From Pomphorhynchus laevis (taxonomy: Eukaryota; Acanthocephala; Palaeacanthocephala; Echinorhynchida; Pomphorhynchidae), in contig WNNJ02001973.1 of assembly GCA_012934845.2 (NCBI GenBank), forward strand, positions 44,682 through 108,681: a stretch of DNA of 64,000 bases, written 5' to 3'. Shown piece after piece: positions 30,110 to 40,759 of this stretch. Position 1 is the stretch's first letter. Every line of letters starts with the position of its first letter. Made by a program: the position numbers and the translations under genes. A model generated the notes under the pieces. The model had not been told where the DNA came from, did not search any database, and saw nothing but the letters and a program-made list of their open reading frames with translations.

Positions 30110-31733
30110 AATGGGTAGTTTAACACAGATTGATGGTTCGAGCTTTCATGAATCCACTTCCTCACTTGAAGTTTAAAATGTGAACAGCTGGAGGCACAGC
30201 AATTTTCTCAGGTAGTGCATTCTAAATGTTGATTACACGATGGGAGTGTCACATTATTCGAGGACTTTTACCAGGAGGAAATTTATAGAGGGTTAGGCGA
30301 TGTCCACAACAATTTGTAGTTCTGAAATTTATAACATTTGTGGAATATCCTTTAAATGATTTGACAACTGCCTATATTACCAAGAGATCAAGATACAGTA
30401 GTCTTTGTCTAATTGAAGATAAACCTAACAAGGATAACCTGTCATCATACGAATACTAATTATGAAAGCAAATTCGAGACCCACGACGAAGCACTAATTC
30501 ACGATCAATAATTCTTTTTTTAGTACATGGAAAAACAGCTTGAATGCAATACTCAAGATGTGGACTAACCAAAGAACAATAAAGAAGTTTGAAGACAGAA
30601 GGATTCATTCTCGAGAAGCAATTTTTGGTGCAATAAAAGGCTCGAACTGCTTTACTGCGAGCAAAGTCATTATTCAAACGTATTTTTAGTGTCTTGTGTA
30701 TTATTACACCCAAATCCTTTTGTTCCGACACAATAGTAAGTATTTGTCTTCTAATGTGGTAATCATGATCGATCCCAAAACTACCTAACCTCATACATAT
30801 GCATTTACTTATATTTAACTTCATCTGCGTTGCTTCACTCCATTCATAAATGCGGTCAAGATCGTTCTGCAACAGTTTAACATCCAGTTTACTATTTCTA
30901 GTGCACCATAGTTTTACATCACCGGCAAAGGCTAAGCATAAGTTTTGGATACGTAATAAGTCATTTAGAAATGTGATAAAATGAAAAGGACCCAATACAG
31001 TACCCTGGTGGACTCCACAATTTAAATATCGTGTAGTGATGGAAATGTAGCTCCCTACTATAACTCTGTGGAAACGTCGACTAAGGAATTCCCAAACCCA
31101 ATTGCAGATGGTACAAGGAACACCATAGTGAGATAACAAATCAATTAGACATGAGTGCGGAACTCGATCGAATGCCTTTGAAAAATCTAAAAAGATAACG
31201 TCGACGCATTTACCTGAGCTAGTCGCCTCAGTCCACAGTTCTCGGGCTGATAACAGGCTAGTAAGACACAACCGCTTGAAACAAAAACCGTGCTGTGAAT
31301 TTGTAATAATCTTGTGAAATCTAAATGATGCAAAATTCTACGGGCAATCAATCTCTCCAGAACTTTACATATGGAACTTGTGAGGCTTATAGGTATATAG
31401 TCTTTGCATGACGGTATCGATTTTTTGGGAATTGGGACAATAATCGCAGACTTTCACGAATTAGGAACCCAGGAGTTGGAAATACTGTATTAGAATAGTT
31501 GGGCAAGAAATTGAGCACGACATGAAGACATAGTTTTTAGAAGGAACGGAGAAATGTCATCCTGACCTGTTGAGCTATGGGGATTAAGAGTTCTTAAGTA
31601 CGCATTAACTTCACCGGAATATATTTTAGAAGTTGTTGATCGATGTGAAATAGCTCCTAAGCTTCAATTAAATTCAGTTTTCACAGGATAATCATACGGA
31701 AAAGAAAAGCCGAAAGCTAGAGCTTCAGCGATT
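30110..31733 (-). mobile_element. CR1-type LINE ORF2 (RT and C-terminus), minus
   Basis: Minus-strand order: FLLKTMSSCRAQFLAQLF, IIVPIPKKSIPSCKDY, LERLIARRI, FLDFSKAFDRVPHSCLIDLL, GVHQGTVLGPFHF, LAFAGDVKLWCTRN, VSPHLEYCIQAVFPC and the CR1 ending (CGHRLTLYKFPPGKS, HSHRVINI-NALPEK). The family GVPQGS box is GVHQGT and the YADD box is FAGD. The second catalytic Asp is therefore kept but the Ala-Asp-Asp triad is destroyed. Stops occur before 31271 and after 30456. Confidence 0.85.
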
Positions 31734-31758
31734 TTATTTATTAAAAAGCATTTAATAA

Positions 31759-31929
31759 ATGGTAAAATATTTATTTTTATCAGGGGTTGCGGTTGTCTGT
31801 GGCATAACAGTTTGGAGTCGCCGCGTAAAACGTCCGGGAAACACTGATCTGGAGGAACTGCTATGTTATTCGGATTCAGCTTATATTCGTCAATTTAATA
31901 TTACAGAGGAGATAGATATATGTCAATGA
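31759..31929 (+). CDS. Possible small membrane protein or first exon (56 aa), unidentified
   Basis: A 56-codon ATG frame begins MVKYLFLSGVAVVCGITVWS, a single hydrophobic segment, and continues RRVKRPG, DLEELLCYSDSAYIRQF to TGA at 31927. Positive charges (RRVKR) directly follow the membrane segment, as in small inner-membrane or anchored proteins. The surrounding 31735-32060 matches none of the repeats here. It is too short to be sure, and an exon with acceptor TTTTTATCAG inside it is an alternative. Confidence 0.3.
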   Translation: MVKYLFLSGVAVVCGITVWSRRVKRPGNTDLEELLCYSDSAYIRQFNITEEIDICQ

Positions 31930-32059
31930 TTCATCTTATGGAAAATACATCAATATTTATCACATGTGGATGAAAAATACGGGATAATGAGCATTGTCTT
32001 CATATATTAGTGGAATCAAGTAAATGTGTCGCAAAATGTAAATGTGACCCATAATGGCT

Positions 32060-32185
32060 AGGTGAATTGTCCTGCGCATTTAAAACTCTACTGCTAACCG
32101 GAATTACTGATCGATCATGTAGTGATGAGTTGTATGGAATACTTACTTCCACAATCAATATTGGTGGTTTGGGCATTTATAATCC
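32060..32185 (+). pseudogene. Retroelement scrap with a GGLGI box
   Basis: TSTINIGGLGIYNPEKS resembles the region after the RT in retroelements that carry restriction-like endonucleases (compare ALGGLGI at about 42620). It runs straight into antisense CR1 sequence at about 32186, so the visible open frame is chimeric. Confidence 0.35.
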
Positions 32186-33125
32186 CGAAAAATCTAAAAA
32201 GATAACGTCAATGTATTTATCTGAGCTAGTCGCCTCACTCCACAATTCAGGGCTTATAACATGTTAATAAGTGAGGTTTATAGATATATAATCTGAGCAA
32301 GATGACGGTATCGATTTCTCGGGAATTGAGACAATAATTGCAGACTTCCACGAATTAGGACCCTATGAGTTGGAAATACCGTATTGGAATAGTTTGGCAA
32401 GAAATTGAGCACGACATGAAGACAGAGTTTTTAGAAGAAATGGAGAAATGTCATCTGAACCTGTTGAGCTATGGGGATTAAGATTTTTTAAGCACGTATC
32501 GACTTCACTGGAATATGTTATAAAGTTGTTGGTCGTTGTGAAATAGCTCATAATCTCCAATTAAAATAAGTTTTCATAGAATTATCATACGGAAGAGAAA
32601 AGTCGGAAGCTAGAGCTTCAGCAATTTCAACTTTATTAGTCAATACACCATTCATTGTATTAATAGAATGGATTAGAGAAGGAATAGTTATATTGCGTCG
32701 AACATATGCCCAAAATTGTTTTGGCTGTTCGTAAGCCTTATTCGTAATAACTGCTGCGACTCATTCCGCTTTCTTAGTTTTAGTCTTGTACATAAGTTTC
32801 GTATTAGTCTATAACGAGGAATTAGATTCGAATCTAAACATGGCATGCACCAAAGGTGATTACGAGTTTTCAACATAAACTTGAGATATTTATCAAACCA
32901 AGCTGAAAATTTCGATCGCGAAGAAATTGCACGTGTCGATCTTAACGCTACCTAACCTCATACATACGTATTTACTTATATTTAACTTCATATGTGTTGC
33001 TTCACTTCATTCATAAATGTGGTAAAAGTCGTTCTGCAACAGTTTAGCATTCAGTTTACTATCTCTATTGACCACATTTTTACATCATCGGCAAAGGCTA
33101 AGCATGGTTTTTGGATACGTAATAA
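32186..33125 (-). mobile_element. CR1-type LINE, minus, rearranged second copy
   Basis: Three blocks repeat parts of the copy at 30.1-31.7 kb. 32186-32260 matches 31185-31260. 32268-32560 matches 31375-31640 (HSSTGSDDISPFLLKTLSSC, RAQFLAKLFQ). 32936-33125 matches 30765-30961. Between them 32570-32935 adds the EN-RT linker (SRSKFSAWFDKYLKFMLKTR, SNLIPRYRLIRNLCTRLKLR). Internal deletion and block reordering make this a scrambled fragment. Confidence 0.75.
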
Positions 33126-33189
33126 AAAAAACCAAATATAAAATTCTTTTATAACTACTTATACCCCAGACATTATATACATCTCCTTA

Positions 33190-34560
33190 CATATACACAT
33201 CTCCTGTCTCCATCGAATGAACAAACTAACAAAGAACAATCCATTAATGAACAAACTAACGAACACAGTGAAGTCAAATAAATTCAAGTGTACTGATAAG
33301 TCTACCTACTTTACAGAGCTTGTAAGCTGTTTAAATGGTTTATGTGACGTGTGGACCTCAATAACGATTTCTCCTACACAAAAGACACTATATTCAAATA
33401 AAGCATTCTTTTGTAGCGACTATTCTGCCATATTATTCAATACTATTACTAATGAACACTCAATTTCACATCAAGGTAAAAAGTATGCTACGCAACCAAT
33501 CCAAACATCAATTATGGAAGATGTTCTTGAACAATCCAATATTAACTCTCTGCATTAAAACAATCGCTGACCCAATATTGTCCAGAGAATAGATTCGAGT
33601 AAAGATAAAGCAAAACAAGTGTTGAGAAACAAATCCAAGCATCAGTTTTGGAGGATGTTCATGAACCATCCGATAATAATTCTTTCTCGATTACAAGAAA
33701 CACTGACCCAATATTGTCCAGATTAGACGTCACCTCTGTATTAAACTCACCAATGCATAATAGCACAGATCCATCTGGTTCCAGATCAAACTTCAACGCA
33801 GGATGCAGTTCACGAGTATTTATTAAAAATCATACGTCCAGCTATGTAGAACGCTCGTGTGATCAACCAGCTTCCTCAGATATAGAAAGTCTGCCTAAGC
33901 CTGAATCATTTGTTGATCACTCCGAAAACCAACATATTTATTTACAACATACTGGTTGTAATCCACGGAGTGCATGCAAAGGTGGGAAGATCGAAAAAAG
34001 AACAAATTACTGCTTCGGGAGTTGATTTAAATAGTACTGAGAGGTATGTTAAGGGCCGGCAAAATCGTTTTGCTGATTGAGAACAATGCTTAATTATTGC
34101 AAATATAGCAGAACCATCCAAGCCTAATGCTCAAGGGCGCCTCGACGAAGACGTAAATGTGATACGATCGCTTGCTTCGAATATATTTGCCACATATGAA
34201 GCGGATCTTGTTAAGACACTCAGAGTTTATTCGTTGTCCCGTTTAGGTAACCCGAAAACTTGTTCCAACTCTCGGCCACGACTTTTAAAGGCAGTATTCA
34301 GTTCTGCTGACAACGCGCAGATAATTATGTCTAAGTCCCATCGTTTGAAAGTCGGGAATATTCGCATTTTTAAAAATCTATCCTTAGAAGATCGTAAAGC
34401 ACTAAAATTCGCTAAAGAAGAATTGCTTAGGAGGGTATGGAGTTAAGAAAGTAACCTTACGATACGAAATTTCCAAGTTGTTCGGCGCCGCCCCTTTGTT
34501 CGCTGGGACGCTTTATCCATTCTCGAAGCACTGCGAACATAGGAAGGCTCGTAAATTTTG
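33190..34560 (+). pseudogene. CR1-type LINE ORF1
   Basis: The N-terminal part shows the shared Cys/Trp motif (NGLCDVWTSITISPT, then NKAFFCS). A Ser/Asn-rich middle has an internal duplication (33475-33560 and 33605-33690; QPIQTSIMEDVLEQ). After a frame break comes the RRM-like core: VYSLSRLGNPKTC, RPRLLKAVFSSADNAQIIMS, RLKVGNIRIFKNLSLEDRKA, and after 34440 VRRRPFVRWDALSILEAL in another frame. It is an RNA-binding ORF1, broken at four or more places. Confidence 0.72.
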
Positions 34561-34640
34561 ATTCTCGAATAAAAACGTTATGTACTATTCCTGAAATTTT
34601 CGGTTTTGTTGTGGCATATACTAATATCAGAAGCATGTTG
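34561..34640 (+). pseudogene. CR1-type LINE ORF2 start
   Basis: FGFVVAYTNIRSMLSKFE is the usual beginning of the CR1 endonuclease. It stops at about 34640 against antisense LINE B. Endonuclease sequence in the same orientation reappears at 37288, so LINE B-containing DNA may have been inserted between. Confidence 0.55.
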
Positions 34641-36090
34641 AGTAAGTTTGAATGTGATAAAGGAGGAAGCGCGGCGGACGTCGAGAGAGAGTTGATTGCA
34701 AGCGAGTGAGGCGGAGACGAGGAAGGATCGGAGACCACAGTTGTTGGAGTAATTGGAAAGGTGGAGTAAGAGGTTATGACGGGAACGCAGCGATAGCCAG
34801 GTGGGGCAAGTGTCGTCTAAGAAAGCAAGGTTGATGAACAATGGGGAACCGACAGCGATGATACGAAAGGTTACGAAAAGGCGGAGTTTGATGCGGATGT
34901 TGATGGTGGACCAGGAGAGTTAAGCAAGAAATGTGGATGTGTGGTTGAAGCGACGGAGACCTAAGAGCACTCGAACGGTGGAGTTGATTATGCGTTGTAT
35001 GGGTAGGATGATGGATTTTGGAGAATTGACGAAAAGGCTGAGGCAGTAATCGATTTTTGGGAAAAGAAGCGATGAAAGAAGATACATACAAGAACGGAAG
35101 TCGATAAGGGCGGATACGGCGGATGTCACGGAGAATTAAGTTAGACGAGCGGACCTTGTCACGGACGAAGGGTATAATGGAAAAGTGATCATCGAAATGC
35201 ACACCTAAGAAATTGAGATTGTGTACTATGGGGATGATCGCTGAGGCAAAAGATACAGTGGGAGGAGATATGTTTGGTTTACGGGGGAGGATCTACATTA
35301 TTTTAGACTTGTCGGGTTTAGAACGAGATGGAGATTGGAGAGACGTTCGTAGAGATAAGAGAGACAGTTGGAGGCAGAAATGCCGATATCGTGTATGCGA
35401 TGTGCGGGTGCATGAACATAGATAAGGATGTCATCGGTGTATTGCATGACGTTAAAGGAGAAAGGTTTGATAAACGGAGAATGATCGCAAAGCAGAAGAG
35501 AGAAAAGCAGGGGACCTAGGACTGAACCTTGTTGGACCCCGCAAAAGATATGGATGGGAGCGGATGATGATGAATTAGAACAAACCAGAAAGGAACGGTC
35601 GGATAGATATGACGCAAACCATGCTACGTAGGAAGAAGAAAATCCGTAATCATAACGAAGGCGAGAAATGAGGACAGAGTGGTCGACAATGTCGAAGGCG
35701 GAGGAGAGGTCGAGAGAGATGAGAACACTATATAGAGCCTTGTCTCGAGAAATGAGTAAGTCGTTGTAATCTTTCATGCATGCGATTTCTGTGGAGTGAT
35801 TAAAGCGGAAAGCGGATTGGAAAGGAGGGTACAGATTGGATGAGGAGAGATAAGCGTTGATCTGTATTAAGATGAGGCGTTCTAAGGGCTTAGAAAGAGT
35901 AGGGAGTAGTGAAATGGGACGATAGCTAAAAGGAAGGGATGGATCGGGTGATTGTTTCTTAAGGCGGGGATGAACGATTGCGGATTTCCAGTGTGAAGGG
36001 AAGATACGACTGCGGATGGACGAGTTGAACAAGGTTGTGAGAAAAGGGGATACCGATGAGCATATGGATTTAGGTATGTGGGTAGGCGTT
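34641..36090 (-). mobile_element. LINE B, minus, RT region (3' tail missing)
   Basis: The minus frame 35298-36032 carries SLPFSYRPISLLPTLSK-like RT sequence, SLDLSSAFDIVDHSVL, IFCGVQQGSVLGPLLFS and MQYTDDILIYVHAP (Thr for the usual Ala, catalytic Asp pair kept). Frame breaks follow near 35300, with C-terminal pieces to about 34650. The 3' hairpin tail is absent. At 36090 RT sequence is joined directly to the first 40 codons of ORF1, so roughly 3 kb is missing inside. Confidence 0.83.
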
Positions 36091-36418
36091 TAGACTTACT
36101 GTTGTCGCATTGGATTGTAGTCCAGACGCTGCAGTCGTGTGTCGAGTACTGTAATTGTAGTTGAGCACAGTTGGTGTCGGTCGTAGCTGTCTTCTTACGT
36201 CCTCTCATTGACGTCCTTGTGTGTTAAAACTGTTAAATTTGCTGGATTGATCTGGAACTGGATTGATCTGGAACTGGATTGACCTAGAACTGGATTGATT
36301 GTATGTATATTATATATCAAAATTTTTTAAGTTTGATAAAACGAGTTTATACTTACGAGTTTTCAACATGATAAAGTCGCCATTTCTGAAATATAGTTGC
36401 ATAGCGACATACCAGATT
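36091..36418 (-). repeat. 328-bp repeat, copy 1: LINE B 5' end plus flank
   Basis: On the minus strand it holds a LINE B leader with three 16-bp units (CAGTTCCAGATCAATC, 36248-36298) and the ORF1 start at 36208. ORF1 begins MRGRKKTATTDTNCAQLQLQ and continues HDCSVWTTIQCDN. The outer part (about 36330-36418) resembles CR1 linker sequence (TTTTCAACAT box). It is nearly identical to 36959-37287 in the same orientation. Confidence 0.82.
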
Positions 36419-36958
36419 ACAATGTACGCTTCACGAATATGTTGCTTATCTGGGTTATATTTGCATGGTCCGAGTGTCCTTCACTGTCACACATCGACTT
36501 TACTATTACCCTCTCTCCATAGTATGCGAACAATTTGCTGATTGACAGAAAAAATCTTTCGGAAGTAATCGATATATCGATGAATACAATTAAGTGAAGA
36601 CAAATTTGCGCGCCGTCAATGAACAAATTTTCGATTAATTTGTCAACTAGCGTTCAAACAGTGTAAAACAGATCAATCAGTGAACTTTAAAACCTACAAG
36701 AGAAGAAATACGTATAAGAAGATCAGTAATTGTGATTGGAAATTAAATCTTTTACTACATTTTATTTCGTAAATTGGAAATTGTATGTTTGATCAGCTTG
36801 TGAGCAGTGCTTGGCTTGTAATCATAATTCTAACCGATGTAATCGTTGCAATTAACACGAACGCTATTCAATTCAACCAGCCAGTTAACATGAATGTTTA
36901 GTCACAATTCAACATCTGGTTGATATGTTCTTATGGAAGCCGCATAGGAAGTCTTCTT
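36419..36958. other. Unassigned spacer between the two 328-bp repeats
   Basis: AT-rich, short frames only, no recognised family. Confidence 0.4.
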
Positions 36959-37287
36959 TAGACTTACTGTTGTCGCATTGGATTGTAGTCCAGACGCTGC
37001 GGTCGTGTGTCGAGCACTGTACTTGTAGTGTATCACAGTTGGTGTCGGTCGTAGCTGTCTTCTTACGTCCTCCCATCGACGTCCTTGTATGTTAAAACTG
37101 TTAAATTTGCTGGATTGATCTGGAACTGGATTGATCTGGAACTAGATTGATCTGAAACTGGATTAATTGTATTTATATTATATATCAAACTTTTTTAAGT
37201 TCGAAAAAAACGAGTTTTCACTAAAGAGTTTTTAACATGATATAGTCGTCATTTCTGAAATATAGTTGCATAGCGACATACCAGATT
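36959..37287 (-). repeat. 328-bp repeat, copy 2
   Basis: Same content as copy 1: ORF1 start at 37076 (MGGRKKTATTDTNC, then HDRSVWTTIQCDNSKSK), leader units and the outer flank to GCGACATACCAGATT. Both copies stop at the same base, TTTAGACTTAC on plus, although different sequence lies beyond. Confidence 0.82.
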
Positions 37288-37600
37288 GTATCGTGCAAAT
37301 TCCTGGATATCAAATATTTCGATCTGATCGTAGTACACGAAAAGGTGGCGGTGTATCACTGTTCGTCAGAGATCAATTTAATATTTAAAGGGAATGTAGA
37401 CTTGTAAATCAGGAAGGTACTTGTTAATTCATATCGGTCATGTTCAGACATGGTGGTAACTGTCTTCAAATTGGAGTATTTTACCTGACTCCTAAATCTT
37501 TTGTATTAGATATTGAATTGAGCTCTATCCTAGAAAATTCCACTACTTCCAAGAAGTACTTGGTGGTTTAATATTGTGGGTGAAAATCCATAGAATCCCT
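37288..37600 (+). pseudogene. CR1-type LINE endonuclease fragment
   Basis: IPGYQIFRSDRSTRKGGGVS followed by LFVRDQFNI, then after stops GGNCLQIGVFYLTPKSFVLD. This is the central part of the APE-type endonuclease. It has the same orientation as the ORF1/ORF2 start at 33.2-34.6 kb and could be its continuation. Confidence 0.65.
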
Positions 37601-37604
37601 ACTC

Positions 37605-38500
37605 ATTGAAGAGTGGCGCAACAAAAATTGGCACAGAACTATGGCACTTTTTAGTTAATTATTTAATGCTAGAACAACACTGTTCTACTCCAACGAGGTT
37701 CATGAACACTAATGAACGAGTTTTCAAAATAAAACTTCATAAAACCAGTTTTCACTTACGATTTTTCAACATTGGTTTCAGATCTTTATCAAACCAAGCG
37801 AGAAATTTCGATTGCGAAGAAATTGCACTTGTTGGAGCGAATGTTTCTGATATATTTATTAGATAATCCAAAATCTGATTAAGTAGTTCCTTATCTTCAT
37901 CTATCACACGAATTGAATGAAGCTAACTAAAATTTAAAATTTCTTTAGTTTTGACCTTCAACTATTGACGCTTAAATACCTTTTCACAATTACTACAGAA
38001 ACGAATGTTAGGAGTAACCTGTACTACTAACCTGATCATTGCTACTAATATGATACAGATAGCTAACTCTTTCCATGTCAGTGATACGCTTTGTGAATGT
38101 AAAATCGAAAATGAAGTCCGGCCTTGAAGAACTACATGTAGATTTGTATATATTGAATTAGAAGCAGTTCAGCAACTAAGAATTCTGATAAATCCTTTTC
38201 ATCAATGCTACCGTCAGTAAAGGTAGATTCTGACTAGTTTGATTTTGGTAGATTGAAATCGCCAACGAGTATAAAATGTTTGCTAACTTACAAGGAGCTT
38301 AACCATGGCTTTAAAGCATCACAATTTATTGGAACTGATTGGGACCGATATAGAACGCAAATGTTAATACTGACGAACTCACAGTTAGCATAAAAGCGCA
38401 AAAGATCCTTACTCGTCACATTGAGATGATACATTTGATGTAATGAAATTGTTGCGAACGTACGTAGCAACTGCACCTACACACTTACCCGAAATTCTAT
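37605..38500 (-). pseudogene. CR1-type LINE endonuclease and linker, minus
   Basis: Minus-strand order: LYRSQSVPINCDALKPWLSS, FILVGDFNLPKSN (endonuclease D/N), TFTDGSIDEKDLSEFL, then after breaks AISSQSKFLAWFDKDLKPML (start of the EN-RT linker, matching 32885-32935). With the ORF1 at 38.6-39.3 kb it forms one 3'-truncated copy. Confidence 0.68.
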
Positions 38501-38599
38501 AATGTCACTTAATCTATCAACATCGTGATTTAATCGTTCTCGGGAATTTTCTAAGATTGATTATGGGATTCCGCTGAGAATAATATTATAACTTCTATT

Positions 38600-39330
38600 A
38601 TGGTTTTATTGTCTATCACTTTTATTTTGGTAGGGAGATGCACTAACCAAAAAAGTACTTGCTTCAGTAGTATGTATTACTTGACGATTAGAAGTCTTTG
38701 TTCCACTATTAGTAACTCGATAATTCAAATTACCATCGTTGCTCTTAATAAATTCTTCAGTATACGGCAATTTTCGAGTTTGGATTACATTATCTTTATC
38801 TTGTCTGGAATATATGTCCACAGTATTCGTCGAAGGAATAATTGCAGAATTATCAAAATTCACGTAGGTTGACTCAGATTGAGTCAAACTATCATCAGTC
38901 AAATCAAGGTTTATTGAAGCACTGATAGGGTCTTCTTTGCTGATCATACAAGACAATTTTCCAATGTGTACAGATCCGTGTATGGTTTATTTATCTATAT
39001 TTTGTGTAGGCGGAACCGAGGATGCGCTATCATTTTTGTAAAGTGTGGAACAGCGAAAACCACAAAAGTTTTCGAGTCGAAAAGATAGGTTCACCAGCCT
39101 ATGGGTAGCAAGCAGCTGTCCAAACATTGCAGCCTATTCCATCACACCCCATTTGCCGCGTAATATAATTAATAGTATTTGCTTGGTCGCAAGGTCAACG
39201 TATCTGAGAAGCGTCATTCATTGATTGATTTAAAGTTGAATTTGGAATAGTAGCAACATCACTGCTTTTAGGAGGTCAACCACGAGATTTTGCCACTGCA
39301 TCAATATAAACGGTTGTTGTTTGTATCGGC
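38600..39330 (-). pseudogene. CR1-type LINE ORF1, minus
   Basis: Near the N-terminus is AVAKSRG, a stop, then PPKSSDVA. Next come GCDGIGCNVWTAACYP and a following hydrophobic KLLWFSLF stretch, matching the Cys/Trp motif of the other ORF1s. A 116-residue Ser/Thr/Asn-rich frame follows (38606-38956). The RRM-like end is not visible; endonuclease sequence follows at 38500. Confidence 0.55.
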
Positions 39331-39339
39331 TTATTCTAA

Positions 39340-39640
39340 TTCAAAGTATGTTATTTATTATCCATCCATAAAACTTATCCGTTTAAGAGTTTAAATATAA
39401 TTTTAATAATATTGTATCGATTTATATATTTTATTATTTTTTGTTTGATTTTATTTTTATAGTACCCTATTTTAAAATATGTAGTTATCAAATTATTTAG
39501 ATAATTTTGAAGAAAGACAATATCGTTACATACTGTGCAATTCTTAAAATTTCATTATTTAATGTATTATATTTTATAATTATATTTTATATTATATAAT
39601 ATGCATGATTGCTTATGTAAAAATATGTTTCCACTTTATT
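39340..39640 (-). mobile_element. Penelope-like element fragment (end of RT and 3' region)
   Basis: It is colinear with 53560-53740 and 46790-47100. The ATGATTTTGAAGAAAGCC-type stretch is the minus-strand coding of the RT end ([10 protein letters not shown] region) in decayed form. It is preceded on plus by the AT-rich 3' region with TTATTCTAATACAAAGTAT. Confidence 0.6.
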
Positions 39641-40680
39641 TAAAATAGAAATATCATAAAAACTGACTTTTATTTTAAATGAAATAAAATAGATATAAAT
39701 GAAGATATAAATAAAAAGATATAAATTATATAAAATCTTTATTTTTTAATTTATATATAGTATGAAATACGTAGACTCAGTTATTTGATCTAATTAAGTA
39801 ACTAATTATTTTTTGCAATAAAATAATATAAATTAATAATTCAGATATTTTTACTGATGGCATATATTTGTATTATACATAAATTTAAAATGGAAATATC
39901 ATTATCTAGAAACGAATTCGGTATTTTTAGCGACTAATATATAATGTGCCAAGCATTAGAATAAAAATTAGAGGTCATGAACAGAAACTGCTATATTATT
40001 AAGTTTCGGCCCTATATTCCTCGATTTAACATAGCAACGATTGAAAATTACATGTTAATGATGTATTTCCTATGATAAAATTTGATTATCTAGTGCAAAG
40101 ATGAACAACGACGGAAACTATTGATTATCTAATGCAATATATTATTCCAATAAAGTATATTATTTACTATCCATCCATAAAAATTGATGAATATATTTGA
40201 TTATATTTTCACAGTAAAAAATAATAAGATTTGATATAATTTATCTGATGAATATACATCTTATTATGACCTCTAATCATTATTCTTATATCTTCGTATA
40301 TTATTTATTGGTCATTTATTAGGCTTTACTCGATCTAACATAGCAGTGGTTGAAAATTGCATGCTAATGATGTAATTCCTATGATTATTATTATCTAATG
40401 CAATATCTAAATTATAATATAATATAAATATACACTATATATAATACTATATAATACTATATAATATACAATATAGTATATAATACTATCCATAAAAGTT
40501 GATGAATATATCTGATGAATTACATTTTACGATTTTATGTTTGATTTTATTTTTATAGTAAAAAATAATAAGAATTTATTATTAACTAGAATTTATTAAA
40601 TAATTTTATATAAGATTTCATATTACTCATAAAATAAAATAAAAGTCAAATTTTATGGATTGACGAATAAATAATAAACG
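39641..40680. other. AT-rich DNA with three copies of a Penelope-associated motif
   Basis: No gene is seen. Three related blocks (about 39955-40060, 40258-40390, 40640-40757) share GAGGTCAT, an arm CTGCTATGTT-like, TTCCTCGA and AACATAGCA, the same motif found next to Penelope fragments at 46.64 and 53.06 kb. The rest is near-homopolymeric A/T. Confidence 0.5.
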
Positions 40681-40759
40681 ATGATCAGAATAAGGATTAG
40701 AAGCCATCAGGAGGAACATCTATGTTATAAGGTATTGACCCCATTCCTCAACCTAACAT

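Noticed and set aside
36100-36208. A complete 108-residue protein starting MRGRKKTATT
   Set aside because: Only the first 40 codons are LINE B ORF1. The rest is RT sequence read out of frame after an internal deletion.
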